A stretch of DNA of 63,229 nt, taken from the NCBI GenBank assembly GCA_033557685.1, contig JAWQRN010000004.1:1-63229 (forward strand), given 5' to 3'. This stretch comes from Sperchopsis tessellata. Lineage: Eukaryota; Arthropoda; Insecta; Coleoptera; Hydrophilidae. The notes below the pieces were generated by a model. It was not told the DNA's origin, searched no databases, and saw only the letters and a program-made list of their open reading frames with translations. A program made the position numbers and the translations under genes. Of the stretch, positions 15,587 through 24,500 are shown one piece after another (the first letter of the stretch is position 1; each line of letters opens with the position of its first letter).

Positions 15587-18500
15587 TATAGGTACTCATT
15601 CTTTTTATTTCTAATTTCTATTTGCCTTGTGTACCGGACGGCTTCTGAGACGGTAAAGACAGACTTCTTTGCCAGTAAAAGCATCTTTCATAAATGTACA
15701 CAAGTGCACATGCCTGAAAAGATAAACGTTACTCCCACTTCTTCCAGTGGCGTGGAAACAGAGTCGATACTTCACAGTTTTTGACACATCTTAAAAATTA
15801 TTCTATCTTAGACACCTGAAAAATTACTCATATTACTTTCTAATTTTGATGACAGTTGACATACATTAATGATATACTTATAAAATCATGACCACGTGCA
15901 TTTTGTGGTTCACATCTATACACTACGACAAAGTATGACATAATGAGATACATATTCTAATAGATATACACATGAAACTTATCTTAACACCACACTTTCT
16001 TTCTTTCTTTCTTTCTTCTTTTCTTTCTTTCTTTCTTAATCTTTTCCTCATATACCCTTGATAGGTGTCGAGGTTATTCCCCATTTTTATTTCTTGTAAA
16101 ACTCAATCTAATCCTTCCTATTAGCTGTACACTCTGTCACCAGCTTCCAGCTCTTTCCTTTGTCTCTAAACGTTTTGGCGATTGTGTCATTCCAGGTTCT
16201 TCCAGCTCTCGCCTCTCAGAGTTATTTCACATAAATTCTATTTATATGTCCGAACCATCTCCCATGTCCCTCTTCTATTTTCTTCTGTGTGGAAGTTATT
16301 CCTAGCCTCTTTATTATGTCTGTTTCAGATTATACCTCTTTGTGACTCCTTCTACTCTTCTTAGGTACTTCATTTCTGCCGCCTGCACCTTCAATTTTTG
16401 TCTTATATTCATCATCCATGGTTCACTTCTGTATGTCAGTATTAGCATGTATATTGTTTTGAACACTGTTAGTTTGGTCTCCTTCGGAATTTCCCGTTTG
16501 TTCATGAATGCCCCTCTTATAGCATTATAAAGTCTCCCTGCGGTGCTGACGTTGTTAATGTCACAATCGTCTCTTTCTTGACTATCTATTACCGATCCCA
16601 GATATTTAAAATCTCTAACCTGTTCTAGGATTTCGCCATCTACTTGGCTGTTAATTCTTTTCTCTTCTTTGAATATCACCATCACTTTTGTCTTTTCTTT
16701 GTTTATTTTCAGTTTTCGTCTATTCAGTGCCTCCTCCCATATTTTCAGGTTTTCATTTAGTGCTTTTTCTGATCTCACTATAATATATTACTATATCATC
16801 TGTAAATGCACACTCTGTTATCTCAATTTTATATGCTAATTCCTTTTGTTCTTGTTTTTGTTTCTTTAATAATGTCATCCATTACAGTTATGAACAACAA
16901 TGGGGTCAAAATTCCTCCTTGCCTAACTTCTTGATATGTTGTAAATTCTTCTGACTCTTTATTTGCATTTGTTATGTAGTTTCTAGTTTCTCTGTACATT
17001 GATTTGACTGCCTCTAATAACTCTTCTCCCTCTCCTTTCTCATGTATACTCTTCCATACTTACACTCTAGGTATGCTGTCAAAAGCCTTTTTCAGGTCCA
17101 CAAAGCACATATAATCGTCCCTGTTGTATGGTAAAGATCTGGTCTTGCGTACTATGCCCTTCTCAGGATCCACTTTGCGAATCATCTAAATGCTTTTCTA
17201 TCTTCTCTCGTACCTTCGTCACTAGTATCCGCTCATATATATTCCCAGGTATGCTGATGAGTGATATCCCTCTGTTGTTTTTACATTGCCTAGTGTCTCC
17301 TTTTTTGAAAATTGGTACTATCACTGCCACTTCCCAGTCCTTAGGTATTATTTTACCTTTTTACATACCTCTAGCAGTAATTTCTGTCCTTTTTGTCCCA
17401 GATACTTGACCTCTTCTGAAGTTATTCCATCATGTCCAGCCACTTTCCCTATTTGATTTTGCTTATTGCTTTGTTCAGTTCCGCTCCTGTTATTGTTTCA
17501 TGATTGTCTCCATTTTCTTGTCCTGTTTCCCCAACCTCTTCGTCATCTGTACTTGTATCATCTACTCCTAGTAATTTTTCGAAGTACTCCTTCCATCTTT
17601 TCATTATGTCTTCGTGTTCTGTGAATATCTCTACTTTTTTGTTCTTAATTTGTTGCAGTTTGCAAATTTTTTCTGCTCTTAGAATTTTTATTACTTCATT
17701 TAGTTTTTGATTTCCTCCATCTTTTCTTCAAATTCCTTCCATGATATTGCTTTGACGTTTTGAACTTCTTCTTTTGTTTTTTTATAATCTTTATATGCCT
17801 TCTCTGTTCCCTTTTGCAAATATTATTTCCACAGTTTCTTCTTTTTTGTCACCTCTTCTTTCACTCGTTGATTCCACCCTTTTGTTTGTTTTCTGTCGTC
17901 GTTGTAGCATGCTGTTCCACATGCTGCTTTCGCTACTGTTCTTATGATTCTTTTGAATCGGTTCCATATTTGTTCTATAACCATTTTTTGTTGGTTATTT
18001 TGGTTCTTGCATCCTTCCTGAACTAGCCTGTGATATTAATTTCTTACTGACTGTTCCTTCAGTCTATAAATTTTAATTACTTCTTTTCCTTTGGTTCTTG
18101 TCAATTTCCTTTGTACTGCGTTTTCTTTCTGGGTTTCAGTAATGGCTATGGTCAACATGTAGTGGTCACTTCCAATCTTTGCTCTCCTTCTGACTCTTGC
18201 ATCTGTTAATTTTTATATTGTCTGTTTCCACTAATATGTAGTCTATTTTCGACTTTTCCTTCCTGTTTCTCATTTCTCTTGTAAATTTGTGCATGTCTTT
18301 ATGCTTAGACATGGTATTCGTAATCACCATGTTATTCGTTAGACAGAATTTCAGCATTCTTCTTCCATTGTTGTTCATTGCCTCCCCATATCTTCCCACA
18401 ATTTCCTCATATCCTTCCGTTTTATTTCCCACTGTAGAATTAAAATCACCCGCTGTTATTATTTGTCCTATACTCTCCTCTGTTACCAGTTGCAAATCTT

Positions 18501-21500
18501 CCCAAAATATGTCCTTATTGTCTTTTTTGTTATCATCTTCTTTGGGTCCGTAAACTATCACTATTGTCACTTTCATTTGGTGTTTCTTTCCTTTTACCAA
18601 CGTTATGATTCTTACTGTTCTGCATTTTAATTCCTTTACATCTTTTACTTTTTTCTCTGCCAATACTATTCCTACCTCTGGCCTTGGCGTCGTCTGTGTC
18701 CTTTACTCCGCTATAAAATAGTGTATATCCCTTTCCCAAATTTACGCTTCCCTGTGCTCTCTTTTTTGTTTCAGTTATAGCGAGTATTTGTAGTTTTGTC
18801 TTCTCCATTTCTTCCACTAGTTCTTCCTCTTTTCCGTTTTTTTCTCTTATGTTCAATGCCCTTATTCTCTACCTTTTCCTTTTGTTTTCAATTTCTTGTC
18901 TCCCTTTCTTGCGCATGCCCCCGGTCGTATCTTGTGTCACCCTCTTATTATCTATCACTGATATTTTTACTTTTTAGCCTCCATTTTTGATCTTTAACCA
19001 TCAGTGTTTTTTCAATATCAGTTTTTTGTAGCCCACTCTTACTCTGTTTCCTTTAGCCCTTTCTTCCCTAGCAATGCTTCTAATTTCTCTCATTATTTCT
19101 CTTTTTGTCATAGTCATGTCGTTGACTATAGAGACATTTGTATTTTTCAACTTGCGGCTCTTGGCTTTCATTATTTCTTCCTTTTTTTTCGCATGTTTCG
19201 ATTTCCGCCAGCATCATTTCTGTTTATTCTTTGTTCATCTTGTACGCCTTAATTTCTCAAGTCTTTACATTCTCGTCCTCCACTTTTAGACCCTTTACTG
19301 TTATTTTGTTCCTCTTCTTTTCTTTTTCTTTCTTTTCATTTCTACTCTCTAGTTTTTCAATTCTCTCTTACATTTAGGATTTTTCCTTTTCCTCTTTTTT
19401 ACACAGTTCCCTTCTTACTTTTTTATCTCCTCTTTCAATTCTCTAGTGTTCTTCTTCATTTCTTGAATCATTTCCTTCAACATTTCTCTCATCCATCCCT
19501 TTCGTTTCTTCACTCTTGTTACTTGTTTCAATCTTACAACTCTGCCCACTTGTTGCTGTCCTTTTATCCTGTATCCTCCTCTGTTCTGGCGACCTTAACA
19601 ATTTTTTACTTGTTGCAAATATGTTTGCTCCCTCTCTGTATCCCTCTTTGTCTGTTCTGTCATTTTCGTTGTCTCTACCTCTTTTTTATCTTTGCTCAAT
19701 TGTCCTGTCTATTTGGTATGCTGTTTCTTTATATTGTTCTGTTTTCCACTCCAGGATTATTTATCATATGCAAACTTACTTAGAGTCTGCTTGTTTCTAC
19801 TGCTATGGCATAATGCTGCAACCACTTGCAATCTTATTCGATTAATAGTAAAACTTAACCGGAACTCGATCCCAGCTTAATCATCTCCAGGAAGCTACAG
19901 AACTTACCAGCCATCTGGACAACTTCGTAACGCTTAGTGGAATCTTAACACATAATCTAAAACTTGTATTATCTCAGTACCACCTTAAAATGACACCTAA
20001 TTATAATAAAAACGTGGGTTACTTCTCTTAATTTCTTTCACATTGTCTGTTGTAAAAATAGTTCTCAAACATTTAACTATGTAATTTTTTTTTCAAAATT
20101 TAAAAAACTACTAGAATATAACACATGTTCCTGAAAATGATGTATAAAATGATTGTTATGAAATGTACTAGTGTATTAGACAATCAACAATCACTAACAG
20201 GGTAACATAGGAAATTTCACAAATTTTTAGTAATTATAGGGTAACAAGTTTAACCCAGTCAGGATGTCCATTAAAATGCAGTGATATTTGCTCTGACCAA
20301 GCTCTAGTATATATGCAACTTATCATATTTTGATTGGCATATATCCCAAATGAGTTAATAAATTCTGTTGAGACGGCGCTATATTTGAAATTTTTTAAAT
20401 GAGTTTATAAATATGTTATAACTAGTCAACTCATTCTGTTTCATGTTTGACATACTACATATTACTTTTATTAGTTTTGTCTTTTATTTCTTTCTTTTTT
20501 TGCATGCAGCATCACTCAACGATTGTTTGGCTTAGAGCAAGACTCTTATTTTGCATATAGGTAAGAATTCCTTGTATATTCTGAGATTTTTTTTAAATAT
20601 ATTTAGTTAATAAAATTATATAACTAGTTCAATACTAATATACATTTTTTTATTATGTGTAGTGCCATTTGAACAAAAAGATATATTTGTTTCAAGCTGA
20701 ATAATTTAAGAAAATATAATGGGCCCACATTGAATTTTTTTTTTCAAAAACTGTACCCAGAATTCAGCAAACTAAGCATGTTAAAGGACAAGAGGTTAGC
20801 ATAACATCAAAAATAAAATCAAAGAACAATTTTTAGTTGAAATGGCCGCATATATTACGATATAATATTTTTTAAAATACTAAACAATTGTGTACTTATC
20901 CAAAGTCTTCTGACTTTCATACTTCTTACCTTTTATTAGTAATATGAATAGATACCTGTTTAGAAAAATTTCATACCTAATTATTTGGCAAAGATTACGA
21001 ATTTTCTATTGTTCTTGCCATATGACGCAATGCATCAATATAAAAATAAAAATAAAGAGGTGGTAAATGGAGATTCTGCTGTACTATTTATTATTTTGTG
21101 TCTAAATCAACAGTTTATAATTACAAACATTCAATATCCTAGCTTTCATAAAATCTAATTAACCTATTTTGAATTGAACTATAGTTTAAAATAAGTTTTT
21201 AACTAAAAATAATTTGGCAAAAAAACGTTGAAAAAGTAAGTCTTTTTTCTAAGGTTTTATTGTAAAATAATGTAAACTCATGAAATACATGAGGGAAAAA
21301 GGCACATTTAGCTATGAATGTTGAAATTAAATTCACTTAATGACTATATTTAGGCAACAACAGTAGTGATGTGAGTTACAGGCATTTAACTGAAGAGGCC
21401 ATTAAAATATATATTAGAGATATGTTAATGATAATCAGATAATTGATCCTGCCCAGAAAATTAAAAACCAACTATAACAATCTTAAATAAAAACACTGAT

Positions 21501-24500
21501 GAAACTTTTAAAACGCTAGGCTGTTTTAAAAGTAAACCAGTAAGTTTTGGAAACATTATTTGAACACTTTTCAACAAAATGTATGCAATTTCGAAATTTT
21601 AATCAAAATTTATTACACATCCAGTTACTTTAATAATAGAAAATATGTATTTAAAAATATTTGAATGGATGGATTTGGATGATTTTGAGCAGCAAATGGT
21701 AGATTTTCAGTCCAGTGCTATATGAAAATAAAAAATTATCGATTTAAGAAAAGACTACGAGACTATTGAGTAAGATTGATTAATAAGCATGGTGAAAAAC
21801 ATTCTGAAAATAAAATATGGACAATATGGAATACCATTTGAGATATTTTTTTATTGTCTTAACCATTTTTCTTCCACCTATTCATAAGAAGCAATGAATT
21901 ATTTAATTACAGACACAAGGTCTGATAAGAGTTGAATGTAAGGAGGATTTTATTACAAAACTATAAATAATAAACCAGACATAAAAAAGTTGATGTCTGG
22001 TATACAACAACAAACACCCCATTGATATATTTTGTTTTATTATTAGAACTTTTTTCAAATACTTTATCAAATACATGAATATAAATTAATGTTTATATTT
22101 TCAATAGTTTTAAAATGATATTGAACAATAATTTGAGTTTTGGACACGTAAATTCAAAAAGGTTTGCCAAGCCCTTTTACCATCGAAAATTGGTTGTAGA
22201 GCTTTATTTATATCACCTTCTTGGTGGTTATCTTGAATAATAGATCTTGCATTGAATTGTTCAGAAAAGTTATAAATAGAAAGAAAAATATAGGGCCCTA
22301 ATCTTCTCACACTATTTTGACAGTTATCATACAAAGAAACAAACATAAAGATAGATAAATATACAGGTATATAATTTGGTAACTGTACTGATGAAAAATG
22401 ATTCAAACCATGTGAACTGTAGAAGTTATGTGTCAGTATGATTCCCAGTCAATTACTACTAAAATTTAGTTGTGGACTAAAATTTTAAAATCAAGAGCTG
22501 ATAATATGTAATTGTTTCAAATCTAATCACTATAATAATGTCTTTGAGTAATTATAAAAACCTTTTAACACATCTAAAGGATTGCCAAATCAAACTGAAA
22601 TGAAAATTTTGTCAGGTTTTTAGTTTGAATAGCATTATTGAAAAAATTAACATGAGACTCAATATTTATTATATATCACTTTTTAACCCATCGGTTTTAA
22701 AGACCTTGTGCACGTTAGAAAACTTCATCAAGTTGGATAAGTTGTTAGGGCATAATATCCAGATGTAGCCTAGCTGGTGTAAAAATGTGAAAAATTTATT
22801 TAATTTAAAAAATACAATTGTAGTAGCATGATTACTATAGATTTATTTAATATTCTCTTTTCTGTTGTAGTAATTCAATTGAAAAACCATGTGATGCGCT
22901 TCTGAAAGCTGCAAAAATTGGTGATTTGCCAATGGTACGTTTCATGTTTTAAATGAATAATAGAATATAGATTCTGGAAAAGTAAAATTACCTTTCTATA
23001 TTTCTTTGTTCTACTTAACTAATGTATAAATCTGACATTTGAAGAAATAATGCAAAACATAGCTATACATTTTTAGTTTTATTAATTACATGTGTATTTT
23101 GCGTTTAGTTAAAAGAACTTCATAGCCAAGGATACTCTCTCCTTACCAAAGATCCTGCAGGCCAAACATTACTGCACTATGGAGCAAGTTATGGGCATAA
23201 AGATATTGTCAAGTACCTTATAAGCTATGCTCCATCCAGTATACTAAATATAAAAGATAATAGCCTGTAAGTATGTTTCTTTATTTATCGATTTATATGT
23301 TAAAAAAAATTGAGTGGGTTTTACAATGTACTTGTACAAATAGTTATAATTGAAGTCACACTTATACAATACAAATTTACATAAAAAAAATATTTACTTT
23401 AGAGCGAAACTCACAAAGTCGGCTGAGGTCTTTACCTTGTGAGAACCAACGCACTTCGGTGTGAAGTAAAAGCGTTTTATAGTCACTTGTCATCTCAATG
23501 CTTAAAATTGAAAATAAGTGAGAATTAAGTGCTTGAGATTTTATAAAATTGTTTTTACAGGTTCATTGAGAAACGTCCTTAAGTTGGCAAGCATATTTTT
23601 TGTGGCTAAGGCTTCATGATGAATAGTGCAGTGCATAGATACACACTCTGGTGCTACCATTGATTCTAGTGAGTACCCCCGATAAATTCCTACTCATTGC
23701 TCGAGCACCATCCGTGCAAACTCCAAAACATTTGCGCCAACATATATTATTTTTAATGAAATAATCATTAATTATTTTGAGCATTTCATGCGATGTGGTT
23801 CTAGCAGATAAAAATTTGCTGAATAATATTTCTTCTTGTATTTTATTGTTGAAATTAAATCAAATATATACAAGTAATTGTGCTGAATTGGAGATGTCGG
23901 TACTTTCATCCAGTTGCAGAGTAGAAAACAAGCGTTCTCTTAATCTCATGATTAAAACACTTTCAATCTGTGATGCCATATTATCTATTCGCCGTTTGTC
24001 TATATTATTAGACAATGAAACTTTGTCGATTTTCTGAGCTGCATTTTCTCCAAGCACAAATTTGACAATATAATTTGTTGCAGGTAGCAACAATGTTTCT
24101 CCAACTGTGTGTGCTTTCCCACACTGGGCTGCACATAAACTTGCTAAATATGCTGCTCAAACACAATTACTGTTTACATTACTAAAGGAAGACATAACTG
24201 CCTTTTGAACAAAAAATTCAGAAGTTTCTCTTAAAAAAATTTAGAGGTTTGTCTTTAAAATTTGATGGGCGGTTGGCTAATAAATGTCTCTTCAAAAGAG
24301 AAGGCTTCAAACTCCCATTTGATAAACATTCAAAACAAATAACAGAGCGTGGAATAGGCTCAGTTTCTGTGCCAGATTTCATTGAAATCCATATATCATT
24401 TAATCAGGATCATACTTCCTAGTCCAAGTTTCTTTACGTTTCGTTTTTGGTGATTCATCTTTGCTCACTTCTGGTGATTTATCTTTCTTTGATTTGGAAT

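Larger units (their letters stand above)
15995..19960 (-). mobile_element. Near-complete antisense LINE (ORF1 + endonuclease/reverse transcriptase), inactive
   Basis: On the minus strand, from high to low coordinates: a Lys/Glu-rich ORF1 (about 19450-18960), an endonuclease (18857-18166), a reverse transcriptase (about 17400-16314), a 3' UTR and a (CTTT)n tract at 15995-16036, which is the 3' microsatellite tail. Motifs are listed in the sub-features. Several frameshifts and stops separate the pieces. It lies in rdgA intron 4, opposite to the gene. The clade (RTE-, CR1- or L2-like) is not resolved. The 5' limit is set where T-rich sequence ends, near 19960. Confidence 0.88.

Noticed and set aside
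15110..15684. Two open frames sharing KKSVF--SEAV-YTRQI, as if paralogous peptides
   Set aside because: They are the two arms of one inverted repeat read on opposite strands.
17504..19880. Several plus-strand frames of 60-110 codons rich in Phe, Leu and Ser that look like membrane proteins
   Set aside because: They are antisense shadows of the Lys/Glu-rich ORF1 and endonuclease of the minus-strand LINE; the minus strand carries the real motifs.
22110..22406. 98-codon minus-strand open frame
   Set aside because: No recognisable domain, no splice context, and it lies inside an rdgA intron; AT-rich DNA gives such frames by chance.
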